NCBI GenBank assembly: GCA_964017145.1
Contig: OZ024844.1
Location: forward strand, 3,410,001 to 3,474,000
Direction of reading: 5' to 3'
From: Agrocybe praecox
Lineage: Eukaryota; Basidiomycota; Agaricomycetes; Agaricales; Agrocybaceae
Length of the DNA stretch: 64,000 nucleotides
Position numbers and translations under genes: made by a program. Shown here piece by piece: positions 11,375 to 23,059 of the stretch. Positions within the stretch are counted from its first letter, which is position 1, and the number at the start of each line of letters is the position of its first letter. Below the pieces are notes generated by a model that ran no database searches, had not been told where the DNA came from, and saw nothing but the letters and a program-made list of their open reading frames with translations.

Positions 11375-13241
11375 CTACGGCTGTGACACACTATCTCCCA
11401 TACTAGTTACAGTGTTTCCCTGATCAACGAATTCGATATCCGTATCCAATCGTGCGCTGAATTCCTCTGTAAATGGAAGATAGTACGCTTCCCGGAGATT
11501 GAGTAGAAGTCGCGGACCGAAAATGCATGGCGCAAAATTTGTGATGGGTGTTAAGGCAGAGCCAACTTCAGGCTGCTCAAACGAGAATGAGAAATGGCTA
11601 GAAATAATAGGAAAAGGGCGTACCGATATATGTAAAGCAAAGGTGAGATTTAGTATGCAGAGTGAACAGTATCTATTCCACCGCGGCAGAGGGTTAATCA
11701 AAGATTTTGTTAAAGATTCAATAACCACTCACAAGAAGGGAAACGTTATGCTATCTCTTAGAAGAATGTAACCCAGCCTCGTAGAAGCGCCAGGGGGCGT
11801 GGCGGCCAAGTTATTATGAGCATTGAGCTCGAAATAATATTTAATAGCAGCTACCAGGGCAAGTGAAAAGATTAGAGTTTCGAATCCAACAATGGGGACC
11901 CATGAAAAGGATGTCATGTGAGGAAAATATTTCGTTGAGCATGGGTGAATACCAAGCGTAGAGACGCGATTCTGTACAGCTGCCATTTTTACGTCGTAAT
12001 TTCCGCATCGTATATGTAAAAATGGCAACTTACTTGTCATGTACTGGGAACCGACTGTTAGGAGTGAAAATACGGAAATAATTTCGCATATAAATGCGGC
12101 CATAAGTGCGTATACGATATGTCTTCTGTGCTCGTATATGCTCGAGATTCGAAAGACCATGGTCCCTGCAATAATGTAAATTCGTTCAGCAACAACAATA
12201 ATAACAATCTGCCTTTATTTGAAGCCAGAAAAGCACCTTGCATAGAGAAAGCAACAGTTATTGCCAAGTATGTTATCACGAGATGCGGAACGGTTAGATC
12301 ACCTAAATCGAATTAGGCATCAGTTGCTAACACTTTGCTCCAAAAATGCAATGGTAAGGAGCTACACTTACACCTAAGACTCTTTAGAACGCTGCAGGCG
12401 GTCAGCATGAACTGATAATTAACCTCTATGAATATGTGTGAGTTTGCATCAAGAAATAGAAGCGGCGTATGTGATTTAAATATCCCCCTTACATTGTGAT
12501 CTCCACCCGTAAGATGTCCTACAGAAACTAAAAAGGACCAATGGCGTACGAATTAGCACGGTAACTGCGTCTGAGGGTGTTTCTGTCAGAGAGTACACCA
12601 CTTACCGAATGCAGTATATCTATGACCATTTATAGAAATAAATTAGTGATTCAAATAAGATGGACGAGCACTCGAGCAAGAAAGGTGTGGAAGAGCAAGG
12701 TAAGGTTTTTCAAATGAATTTACAAAATTACGCTTACACTTGGAAAGCTGGACCCAAATATCGATTCTGTCAGAGATGAAGTTGGAATGCATTTTCAGTT
12801 TTTATAGACCGTCTTACCAGGACAAACATAATTTGTGCAATAGAAGCTTTTTTCATTTTCTTGGTTCAATCCGAGCCATGTGAGCTCGCATACCCGAGGT
12901 AAAATAAGCCTTCGTATGCTCACCCAAACGAAATCAGCCTGTTAGCGGACATGTCAAGTATAAATTTACATTTCGCACTTGTATCAAAGTGGCTCGTACC
13001 TCAAGGTCAAGGGTAATAACTATTGCGATCCCAAAAGTGATGCGTGGTTGAGATAAATCTATACGCGTAATATGGACGACGTACGATGGTCGTACACAAC
13101 ACATGTGGCGCCTGCAACTAAAATAATACATCATGATATGTAGGAGACACACAAAAGATAAAGCATCGGTGACTCACTGGCGAGAAATGACGATAATTGC
13201 TCCAAGCGCAAGGCGTCCAAGGCAAGGGCATGGGAGTCCAT
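11375..13241 (-). CDS. DUF6533-like multi-pass membrane protein, paralog B
   Basis: Second tandem copy. ATG at 13241 begins MDSHALALDALRLEQLSSFL, with exons 13178-13241 (64 nt), 13085-13117 (33 nt) and 13000-13019 (20 nt). The joined frame runs ATCVVYDH, ITLDLE, ADFVW, KMKKASIAQIMFVL, NRYLGPAFQV and YTAF, the same blocks and lengths as in the other copies. The middle (about 12.35-12.6 kb) contains an unresolved splice. Later parts are DLTVPHLVITYLAITVAFSM, MVFRISSIYEHRRH, STLGIHPCSTKYFPH, YILLRDSITFPFL and PCIFGPRLLLNLREAYYLPF, then a polar tail to the stop at 11375. The SPLGIH motif of other copies is STLGIH here. No in-frame stop was found in the parts I could join, so it is probably intact. 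Function unknown; likely a plasma-membrane or endomembrane protein. Confidence 0.7.
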
Positions 13242-13845
13242 TCTGTAGCTTGGACAACGTCTCTATGCCAGATAGTGAGCATATATATACGCATTTCAAG
13301 TTACCATGGCAGACACCAAAGAGAAAGGTCAGGCTCAGCGCTTATGTTTTATTGATAGATATATCTTAATTAAAATTCAAGTTATTCATTAGCTACTCCC
13401 ATAGACAGGGACGCGGTCTAAGGGAGTTGGGAGTTACCTCAGACTCTCTGCTTAGCTACCAGCCCTTAATATTTTAATTCTCAAAGGGGAGCGTTACGTG
13501 AAACAAGCCAAGAGTGGTGTTATGTTTATAATCAAGTGAAAGGAATCGTTTGCTCTGCTTTGATTTCGCGCTTGCGTCGGCATTTCAAATGTGACTTCAG
13601 GTAGCTGGGTCGGAAATATTGCGCGGATATTGAACTACTATTGATGGCCGAGACGGCTTTCTCAAAACTTGAGTTAAAAATACTTCAGGGTTCCTCCAGC
13701 TTCGAACACTTTTAATAATTTACTATTTCTCGACGCTGCATGTATCTACATTATTCTGCAGAGTATTATGGTTTGATGTATAAGTTACCGATGGATCTCC
13801 TTAAATAATTTTCACAGATTATTGCTCCGCTCTCCGGAACCTATG
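13242..13845. other. intergenic between paralogs B and C
   Basis: Upstream flank of paralog B and 3' flank of paralog C. No coding frame, RNA gene or repeat was recognised. Confidence 0.4.
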
Positions 13846-15625
13846 CTATATACTTTTCCAACCGTCGAATTCATCTTGAGAGGGATGACTTTCGTTACAC
13901 TCATCGATGAATGGCAAGTAATATGCCTCCCTGAGGTTCAATATGAGTCGAGGGCCAATGATGCACGGCGCAAAACTGGAGATGGAAAATAGATTGTGCG
14001 CGGACCCAAGCTATAGAGAATAATGAGACTTCAATAAACTCACAAGCTCTTGTCAAATTGTATATAAACGTACGGATATCGATATTGCAATGGTAAAGTT
14101 TAGTATACTGAGAGCGCAATAACTAGAAATCCGGAAAAGGGAAAATAATCAATTCGAGCTGATCGCCAATAGATACATTGCTAAGCGGTCACTCACATAA
14201 ATGGAAAGGTAATGCTATCTCGCATAAGAATGTAAGCCAGCTTGGTTAATCTGGTGGGTCGAAATGAGAGGTGACTAAGGATTTTGATAGAACGATGATA
14301 ACGAATAGCCAATCTAAAGGAAAGTGATAAAATGAGTGTTTCAAATGTTGCGATGCCAATCCACGCAAAGAATGCGAATCTTGGAAAATACTTTCTAGAG
14401 CATAAATGATGGATACCCAATCCAGACACTGGGTCGGGAACCGCTGCTCGGGGTCAGACGAACCGTCTACGAGGGTATGATTTAAAGTAGCTCACTGGTC
14501 CTGAGGTAATACCCAATGGTCATAATTGCGAACACAAATATAACCTCGAGTATGAAAGCAGATATGAGAACATGAACAATTATCTTGTCGTGATTATACA
14601 TGCTTGAGACGCGGAAGATCATTATTCCTGTTAGGGACGATCGCATATATGATGAGTATATCTCATACGACGTATAATCAAGAGTAATATCCGACTTACC
14701 TTGCATCAGGAAAGCAACTGACGTCGCTTCATATGACATGACCGCGTAGGCCACCGATACGCCACCTATAAATCTGATGAGAGGTCTAAAAGTGACAGAG
14801 AGGCAAAAGAACTCACAGCTAACTAATATCAGATGGTATGATCGATGGAGTAAATAAAGGAATACCTCTATACAAGGACGAGTTCAGTTAAAGGGTGACA
14901 AGAAAAATAATAATAGCGAGTTCACATGCGCGCTTGTCAATTCTCGGACCCGTGCTATAAATATAAGTCAGCATGGCGAGACTATGCCACTCAAAAAAGT
15001 AATATATTTACCAAATACAGTGTATCTGCCGTGATCATCGGTCAGAAATGGTCACATTTAAAAAGCAAATGCAGTCAATGTATGTCGGGTAATACTCACA
15101 ACTGAAAAGCCATTCCTAGGTAGCGGTTCTGAACGAAAGATGGAAGGTGACATAAGATCCTGAAAATCTAGAAACGCTGAAATCGCACACCAGAAAAAAT
15201 AGTCCGTGGACCACGGAAAATTCCCTTTTGCCCTAAACACGGATATCAGGTAAGATCTTCTTTTCCCTCGAAAATCGTCCAGGCATAAGGATATTACCCA
15301 GACAAGGTCTATCTAGGTGGGACATCTTAGAAACATTTACGCATGACAATTTAAAAATAAAGTCGTGTACCTCCTGGTCAAGAGTGATGACTTTGTACGG
15401 TTGGTCATAAGTACAAGTTGCAGGTCTCTTCAAATTTAATTTCCCATGAGGCGGGCAATAAACAACGCACAATAATCGTAGATAACACATGTAGCCGCGG
15501 CAACTAGATTTAAGGTTGAACTTATAAGCGTTAAATAAGGACACGATAGAGAGAAGCTTGCCTGCTAAGAAAGACGCTGTCTGCTCCGAGTGCAGAGTGT
15601 TTACGGCCACGTCATAGTTGTCCAT
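13846..15625 (-). CDS. DUF6533-like multi-pass membrane protein, paralog C
   Basis: Third tandem copy. ATG at 15625 begins MDNYDVAVNTLHSEQTASFL. Exons 15562-15625, 15471-15503 and 15371-15390 match the other copies in length. The first intron begins with GC (GCAAGC) instead of GT, the only GC-AG intron seen in the family. Following blocks are AAATCVIYDY, ITLDQE, IDLVW, GKREFSVVHGLFFL, NRYLGMAFQL and YTVF. Later parts are GVSVAYAVMSYEATSVAFLM, IMIFRVSSMYNHDKI, PVSGLGIHHLCSRKYFP (one extra His compared with its siblings) and YILMRDSITFPFM. The C-terminus contains GPRLILNLREAYYLPF and ends at stop TAG 13846-13848. The exon near 14.87-14.99 kb could not be fixed. Probably intact; function unknown. 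Confidence 0.68.
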
Positions 15626-16823
15626 GTTCTTCTGCAAGTTGTAAAGCCTCAAGTTCTGGAGGATACTACATTCACAGTGACTGCTGGCCCTCTATCCAAT
15701 GCGATTTGGTTGCAGATCTACGACCTCTCCAGGAGGAGAATTTGAAGGTGGTGTTCAAAGTGACGGTTCAAGAAAGATACATGCATGCTAATTCGGAGGA
15801 TGGATTACATACCGCCACCAAGGATCCGATGAAACACGTCCCGACTCCCGACCTAAATACTTATTGTGATGCCATACATCACTAGAAGGCGTGATTTGGT
15901 AAGATGGATTTGAAATAAATTCTATGACGAATGACCCTGATTTTGATTTTCGACGCGGCCATTCCCTTTGAATCGGGCTCATAGGGAAAACATATTTTTA
16001 CCTACGTAACCCAGTAAGTACTGTACTTGCGTCCCTACTTTCAGGGTAATGATACGAAAGGTGGATGAACTCCAACCTGAAACTCTCTTGCCCCGCACGT
16101 ACCCTACTGATCTGTAGTACAGTCGCATCCCGAAGTCGCATCCCGCATAGACTTACGGTTCCGGAAACTCCATACTGACATAGTATTCAACCCTAGAACA
16201 TCCTGCTTCTACTCGAGAAAATTGTATTATTTACGACACTCTTCGAACTCGATTCGGTTGGACGGGCTAAGACTCATCGACTACGATTACGCACGCACGA
16301 CTGATTTGCGACAGAAGGCTCTTTACTAGTAGTACTATGTCCACACGCGCATATTCTCCCCCCTTTTTGTTTGATCTGAACTTGAAACTCCTGCAAGCCA
16401 CTTCTCGAATTCGCGAAGGCTCAAGCTCAAGTGCTCTCATCCGCTTTCAATTATTCATAACCCTCCTGAACAAACCTTCCGTTCACGAATCACGACACAA
16501 ACAGTACTCGGTGACTTGAATTTGTTCGAGAACCTCTCTTTCGGACTAAGGATTATTGAAGTTGATCCGTTTGTTCGATTGTGAATTTCTCGATGGTTTT
16601 TTTGTGCATGTCTTTCTCCTTCGTCCTAGGAGGCGGATCGTATTCAACGGGATGATTAACCTTCTTGGGTTTTTCGTCCGTCCATTCAACTCGTATGGAT
16701 TAGATTATCCAATCTTACTTGCAATGATCGTAGGCTATAAACCATGAAAATCCGCGCGTATATTTGTCCAAAAACGATAAGCTGCTGAGGAAACGTTCAA
16801 CAGCGTACAACCAGCCAGAACGC
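15626..16823. other. intergenic, holds first copy of a 60-bp repeat
   Basis: Divergent to paralog C and downstream of the lectin-like gene. It contains the first copy of a roughly 60-bp block (16276-16335) that recurs before the transporter gene. Short frames (15788-15982 minus, 16337-16519 and 16556-16747 plus) have no family resemblance and I do not call them genes. Confidence 0.4.
16276..16335 (+). repeat. dispersed direct repeat, copy 1
   Basis: Shares the cores TCGACTACGATTACGCAC and GATTTGCGACAGAAGG, then CTTTACTA, in the same order with copy 2 at about 18529-18588. A three-base length difference and a few substitutions separate the copies. Confidence 0.8.
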
Positions 16824-17644
16824 TCAGACTGATATACAACCAAGTAAGTCTCTACTACGACTCGATTTTATCAACGAGCCTGTCATCAACAACTCACCTT
16901 TCTCGAAGAACCATACTTGGTTCACATAAGGCTCGTGGCGACCCCAGAGTTCAACAGGAGTACCAGGAGCGCTATTTCCAAATCCAGAAAGGTCGACGAC
17001 GAAAGAGGTGTTTGGGATACTGATTCTATGTACATGGAGGTCCATATGTTAGTACGGGTGCGGATGGTACTACATGTTGAGTATTTTTTATTTTTTCTTC
17101 TGCACCCGCATCGCATAAATCATAATGACAGCGCGAGTGATTCTTCGAAATAAATAAATAGAGGATCAACTCACCTCCCAGCGGTTGGTTCCTTGGTGTC
17201 AGATGACAGGGTCGTATGTCGTGACGAGTTTTTGGCCGTCCTCTCCGTTTCCTCTCTCCTCGTGGCGTAGGAATTTCCCGTTCCACACGTTTTTGATGTA
17301 CCACCCGTGGGTGGTGAAGGTGATTTCCCACTGTCGATTAATTTTTAATTTAATTTACTCATAAGTGTTGACCATGGTGTTTGGGACGAGTCGGAATGTA
17401 TGCATGTGCCGACTTGCTGCTTTTCACACCCGTGTCGAGGCCATCCGATGACTTGTGGATAGGATTGGGATTGGGAGGGGTTAGCGTACTGCAGCTTACT
17501 ACGGTGCCACTCATGTGTAAGTGGAATAAAGCGAATTTAGAGCGTACCAGATGTGGAGTCTTCATTGGAGAGATCCATGACGATGGTCTGGATTTTGGAG
17601 TTGACGAGGATGTAGCGATTCCCTGAGACGATGTTTAAAGCCAT
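16824..17644 (-). pseudogene. beta-trefoil (ricin-B/CBM13-like) lectin gene with premature stop
   Basis: Related to the small intracellular beta-trefoil lectins of mushrooms. ATG at 17644 starts MALNIVSGNRYILVNSKIQT. Exons 17548-17644, 17414-17451 and 17175-17330 are in phase and give VMDLSNED, VIGWPRHGCEKQQ and WEITFTTHGWYIKNVWNGKF, the usual alternation of a DLS.. strand, a G-W/Y-P turn and a QQW strand. The frame then meets TGA (17199-17201) inside DPVI*HQGTNRWE. A Trp codon would fit the pattern there. A downstream exon (about 16898-17035) has a second repeat (ISIPNTSFVVDLSGFGNSAP, then LWGRHEPYVNQVWFFEK), followed by a tiny terminal exon with TGA at 16824-16826. I could not join exon 3 to this exon in frame. 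It is either a recent pseudogene or a gene with splicing I failed to see. Ligand unknown. Confidence 0.6.
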
Positions 17645-18698
17645 GTATATCTATATGTTGATTTTAGTTTGATTTTCGTTTGGGTGGATTGGTTGGAAGG
17701 ATTTGATGTGGGGTGTGGAACTGAGGACTTAAGACTCGGATCAACACTTTTTTATATCAAATACTGTATATGCATAGAACTCGATATCAGGATAAGGATC
17801 AGATGACGGCCGGATTCTTGGTCTTCTTCTCTTGATTATGGATTCACATCGGGTCAGTGGACACTATCACAGTTCTAGGAAATAGTATATTCAGCTGGCA
17901 TGCCGACGTGAGAGGCTGAAAATACTCCGGAAAGGGCTCTTGCAAAGTCTTCCAGTAAATAACATGGGGTGAGTATACTCTAAGCAAAGATCGGTCCATG
18001 GGTTATGCATTAAGTGTGCTCTATCTTCCAACCTTTTAAGAGCCGTTTTATCTTATCTTATCAAACTTCCTCACATCGGCACCCCGGCACCCCACACGCA
18101 TCCTCCGAAATTCGAATGGAGTGTCGACGTGACGTTACATTATTAATTATTACTCTAACCTCGTTTCTCTCCCTTCCTACTTAGTCCAGTCCAAGACTTG
18201 AATTTTACAGTTTCGTAGCGCGGTGACGCAAGAGGGTCTGGTCACGACTCACTCAACTATTCTCGGACTGCGATTTTTCGAATTGCAGGAGGGAAGTTCT
18301 CATTCAGAACCTGAACGAGTCACTGGTCATCCTTTCCATCGATTCCTATTTCGGAGCGTCGGGACCTCGGGACTCGAGGTGATTCGAGCTAGCGAGGCAG
18401 TTACTGCTGCACGTACACCAGGGACACGCACGCACACATATATTTATGTTGTGTTAGACTTAGTCGGTTGCAAGACTCTTTCAAGGCGTATTTACGACAC
18501 GACTCTTCTCGGTTGGGAGTCTTACTTATATCGACTACGATTACGCACCCACGAACACGATTTGCGACAGAAGGTCCTTTACTAATAGGAATTCAAGGAG
18601 TTGTTATCACGCCGCGGTTATCACATATCAACTAAATACTACTACTACCTTTGGCATTACCTCTCAACGCCAACGCTAACGTTGAGCAAAACACAACG
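17645..18698. promoter_or_regulatory. divergent upstream region of lectin-like and transporter genes
   Basis: The lectin-like gene (-) and the transporter (+) diverge from this 1-kb stretch. It holds the second copy of the 60-bp repeat just before the transporter and AT-rich patches at 17740-17770 and 18040-18060. The open frame at 18223-18585 has no family resemblance and overlaps the repeat. Confidence 0.4.
18529..18588 (+). repeat. dispersed direct repeat, copy 2
   Basis: Second copy of the block at 16276-16335, lying about 110 bp upstream of the transporter start codon. It may be part of that gene's 5' leader. Confidence 0.8.
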
Positions 18699-21600
18699 AT
18701 GACGAGTCCGAACAATAACAAACCAGGGACGACGCCTCTGGGCTTTGCAGCCTTCGCATCGCAGTACCTCTCTCGCCAACAACAACAACAAGGGACGTCT
18801 TCTCCACCACCACCCCGTTCTCCACCTCGTGCGGGTACGGCTTCGACGTCGACGCAGGGCGGGCAGCCGATGTTCTTTTCGTTTACGACGGATGGGGATG
18901 GGGAGGACAGCTATCAGGATGAGAGGCCTTATGGGGGAGGAGGAGCGGGACAACAACAGAAGAGCGCATTTGGGTTTGGCGGGCTGTGGGGTGCGACGGA
19001 GAGTGTTGTGGATGGGAAAGGGAAAGGGAAGAGCAGGAACAGAGAGGAGCTCGATTTGGATGATTTGGACGATCCGCATTTGATGTTGGGTGGCTCGTCG
19101 ACTTTGGAGGAGCAGAAGAAGGGGGCAGAGGACGATGAGGACGACCCGTACCTCCGCCTTGATGAACACGATGAGCACCCGCGTGAGCAGCAGCGTATAC
19201 CACTCCTTCCTAAACCTGTGCCTGGACGGCCTACGAGCCCGTCGGCGTCTGCGTCGTCTCCACCTGGGTGGCTGGCGCATTTGACACGCTCACCGTCGCC
19301 TTTGCCGCCGAGGTCTGAGAGTGAGACTGAGGAGGAAGAGGAAGAGCCTGGAAGGATGTTCGTCGCTGCCGCTGACAATAAGAAGGCACCACCGCCTCCA
19401 CGGACGCAGAGCCATCCACCTCAGCCTCAGCAACATATATCGCTCTCCATGTCGCTGACGGACTCTCTCCTCCCACGAGATGGCCAAACGCGGGCTGTAG
19501 ACATGTTCTCCCTCCCCGACCCTCTCCATCTCCAATCCACATCCCATCGGCGGAGACGGCGGACCCACCTGAAGCACAACGACGCCCTGCCACTCACGAT
19601 CTACCTCTCTCTCCTTCTCTTCCTATTCCTCGCACTCTTCCTCCTGCTTACGCTCACGCACCGCCCAGCGAACTTCCCGCCGTCCCTGCTGCCCTATGCC
19701 ATTGCGCTGCGCACGATTCCGGTGCTCGTGAGCACGGCTCTGACGAGTGCGGTGTTCTCGTATGCCCATGTGTGGTTGTTGAGTGTGTTTGTGAAACCGG
19801 TTATGATAGCTACGGAGGTCGGGGTCCCGCTGGGCCTACTCGGGTGTGCGTTGTGGGCTTTTGTGGGTAGTTTTGGAGGCGCAGAGGATGCAGGGTGGGG
19901 AGAGACTACGGGGTATGTATACTTTTATTTTTGCTGTTCGAATCTAATCACTAACTCACTATCCTCTCTTTCTCTATCCACAGCCTCCGCCTCTTTTCCC
20001 TAATCCCCCTCCTCATCTCCCTCATCCTCTTCCGCCGCCTCCTACACGACCTCCCGCGGAAAATCCACACATCATCAGCCACGCTCACACTGTCCACGCG
20101 GCTGCTCATGCAGAACCCACTCCTTCTCGCTCTATCCCCAGCTTTGCTGGTGTGTATGCTGCTTGTGAGCGTGCCGTTTGTCGCGCTGGGCATGAGGTTT
20201 TTGTTGGTTGGGTATTCGACTGGTGGTGCTGGAGGGTCTAGTGGGAGGCTGGAGTGGCATGTCAAAGCATGGGCGGACTGGGGCATCGTCCTTGTTGTTG
20301 GTGTGTGGATATGGACGTGGGCGGTTGCGAGGGGTGTCTTGAGGACTACGGCGGCTGGTGTCATTGGGGACTGGTATTTCTCCGAGTGAGTTTCTTAATT
20401 TTCTCTATTTCGTTTTTGACCTCTACAAACATCGACGCTAACTACCCTAATAAACAGCCCAACACTCCCACCAGCACCCCCACTCTCAACACACACCATC
20501 CACGCTGCGCTCTTCCGGTCCACACGGCCCTCATTGGGATCCATAGTCCTCGCCGGGCTAATCCTAACACTCATGCGCGTCGTCTTCTTCCTCCTCGCCA
20601 TCCTGCACCGTTTACCCAACCTCCTCCTCCAAATAACGGCGTACACCACCTCCGGAGCTGTCAGTGCGCTGCCGTTACCGTACCCTGCCTCTTCTGTGCT
20701 TTCCACCGGTACGAGATTGGGTTTGGGGGCATTGGCTACGGCGGGCCGGAGGATGAACGCTGCGAGTGTCGGTGTTGGGCTCGCGGGCTGGGTTGTGGGG
20801 AGGCTGGTCCCGGGTGTGAGGAGGCTGGAGAGCTGGGTGCGGGGCTGGGTTGGGAGGGTTAGTGGGTATGCGTTGGTTTATGTGGGGTTGACGGGGGTGG
20901 GGTTCTGGGAGGCGGCAGGGAGGGCGGGGGTGTTGGTTGGTGGGGACGGTGTTGGGCAAGGTGTGGGTGCTGCTGCTGCGGTAGGAGAGACACAAGGGGG
21001 TCGTGGGGCGGGCCAAGGCAGGGGGAAGACGCAGAGAGGTGGGAGGATGGGAAGACAGGCAAGGCGCCAGCAAGGGGTAGAGCAGGAACCGATGCCTACC
21101 CGGATGCCTCCAATCGTCTCAGGTCAAGTGTTCAGCGCTTCAGAACGTAAGTCTTTCTCGAATACTAAAATGACATCAGTATTAACGAGAGAAAAAAACC
21201 CAGCCGCACTGTATCTCCTCTCCCTTTCCCCACTCTCCCTCACCCTCCCCGCAGCACTGCTCTCGTACCTATTCGTCGCGCACACCCTAGGCGCACCGCA
21301 CGAAGCGCTCGGCGTGGCGCTCCTAGCGGGGGGTACGGCGTGGTTAGTGGGTGCGTTCTGTGTAGGGCTCGTTGGGGATGTGGCGGATACGATGTTCTTG
21401 TGTTATTGGATTGATAGAGCTGGGACGGGGAGTAATAATGTTGGAGTTGAAGGAGATTTGGGAAGGATGAGGAGGGAGGAGGTGAGGGGTATTTTTGAGT
21501 ATGGGTATGTGAGCCCTAGTGGTGCGTTGGGTGGTGGGGATGTGGAGGAGGGGAGTGCGTTGCCGCCGAGGGTGCTGGTGCAGCAGCAGAGAGGCACGAG

Positions 21601-22426
21601 GGCGGGTACGAATATAATAAACAAGAAACATCAAGAGACGAACAGCGGCCCTGGGACGTTGAGGTCGCCCTTGCCGCTTGGTGGGGCCGTTCCTGCTCCC
21701 AATAACGGTGGTGGGAGTGGGAGCATGGGAGCTTCGAGGATTGGGATACCCATTCCTGGTGCGAGGACCCAGAGCAAGGTTGTAGTTCCTGCGTATAGCG
21801 TTGGGTCGGATGAGGATAATTCGGATCTGAGTATGGGAGAAGGGTCGGGGTCTGAGGAGGGTGGGACGGGGAGGACGCCTAAGCAGGGACAGGGATATGC
21901 TCAGCAGCAGCAGCAGCGGAAAGGGCCTGAGGAAGAGGAAGAGGATGTGGACCCGTTCGCTGGGAGTGTTACTGGGAGTGAGAGTGAGAGTGGGAAGGGC
22001 GAGGAGGATATGGGACGGACGCCGACTGCTACTGCTACTGCTACTGCTACTGCTGGGCATGCGCATAAACATGGGTTCGCTGCGTTCCTGCCTACGCAAA
22101 TCGCGCCAAGGACGAATATGGACGTGGACATTATAAACGCGATGAACACCCCTGTACAGGTGCAAGTTCATGGATCCACTAACGCCTCCGCTGCTGCACC
22201 ACAAGGACTCGCAGGCCACCAGCGACCACGGGAGAGAATGATGACGAGCACGCAGGAGCTGAATGTCAAGAGTCATTTTTTGATGGATCTGAATGCGAGT
22301 GCGGCGAGTGATGCGAGTCGGAGTGGCATGATGGACTCGAGGGAGATGGGTGCGGGTGCGAGTGGGGAGGAAGAAGGGGAAGGGGAAGGAAGCGAGTTGG
22401 GTCCTGGGAGTGATTTTTTCAAGTGA
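18699..22426 (+). CDS. choline transporter-like (CTL/Pns1 family) membrane protein
   Basis: Large member of the CTL/SLC44 (yeast Pns1) family. Four exons: 18699-19912, 19984-20385, 20458-21146 and 21204-22426, about 1175 residues. The first ATG in frame is at 18699; the frame upstream begins only with TTG. Residues 1-290 are low-complexity: polyglutamine, proline runs and acidic EEEEEE, with repeated DDLDDPHL/DDPYLRLDE motifs. About ten hydrophobic segments follow, beginning ALPLTIYLSLLLFLFLALFL at about 295-320. The family block is RSTRPSLGSIVLAGLILTLM, and the diagnostic C-terminal motif is GDVADTMFLCYWID (about 826-840). A long, mostly disordered acidic C-terminal tail, including an alternating Ala-Thr run, ends with stop TGA at 22424-22426. 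Yeast Pns1 is at the plasma membrane; whether it carries choline is doubtful. Intron 3 is 57 nt and stop-free (see findings). Unusually long termini; core intact. Confidence 0.9.
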
Positions 22427-23059
22427 TATGTTCTGACTTTTTCTGTTCTTTTCTGTTTGCCTTGCTTTGTTCTGCGTATATATCATCTTTCCTTCTTTCT
22501 TAACCCCAACCCCTCATCCAAGTACTTTTTTATACATGTACAACTTGTTTTATTTTTTCCTATTAATATCGTTGCTTTTCATATATGTTCTGTTGGATTA
22601 GATTTTTCTTTGTGTATATATGTTCCTTCTTTTTTCTTTCTTCTACTAGACTCTTCTCACGATTCCTTCTTTGCATGCGTACAGTCACACTGAACTTGCA
22701 CCTTACACAACTATCATATATAGAGATATATACGCCCTACGTAGTTCATTCAAAAAAATGGATATACTTCTTGGATGTGTAGTCTTTCAAATGAGTCTAT
22801 CTGTGGATTTTCTGGATCTTGGGTTTGGTCTGGTTAGAGGAGGAAATGCGATTTGTCGAAGGAGGGGAGGAGACAGGGAAAAGAAAAGGCGTCGATGAGA
22901 AGGAAAGTAAAGTAAAGGAGAGCCGTGCGTTTTGGGAGAAGAATTTGGGGTCAAGGATGTCAATCAAGCTGCGATCAAGGATAACATAGGATGATTCGAA
23001 ATTCGACGAGCTTTTTAAATTAAGATTAATACTCCTCCAACCTTTCGTAACTTTCGTAC
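22427..23059. other. 3' flank of the transporter
   Basis: T-rich sequence on the plus strand (22430-22690), as expected for a 3' UTR and terminator region, then mixed sequence. No further gene was recognised. Confidence 0.4.

Noticed and set aside
18657..19593. Several long minus-strand frames opposite the transporter's first exon
   Set aside because: Arg/Pro/Ser-rich shadows of the acidic, Gln-rich plus-strand coding sequence, with no domain.
21344..22486. 380-codon open frame on the minus strand across the transporter's last exon
   Set aside because: It is antisense to a clear coding exon, Arg/Pro/Ser-rich, and follows from the biased codons of the low-complexity tail.
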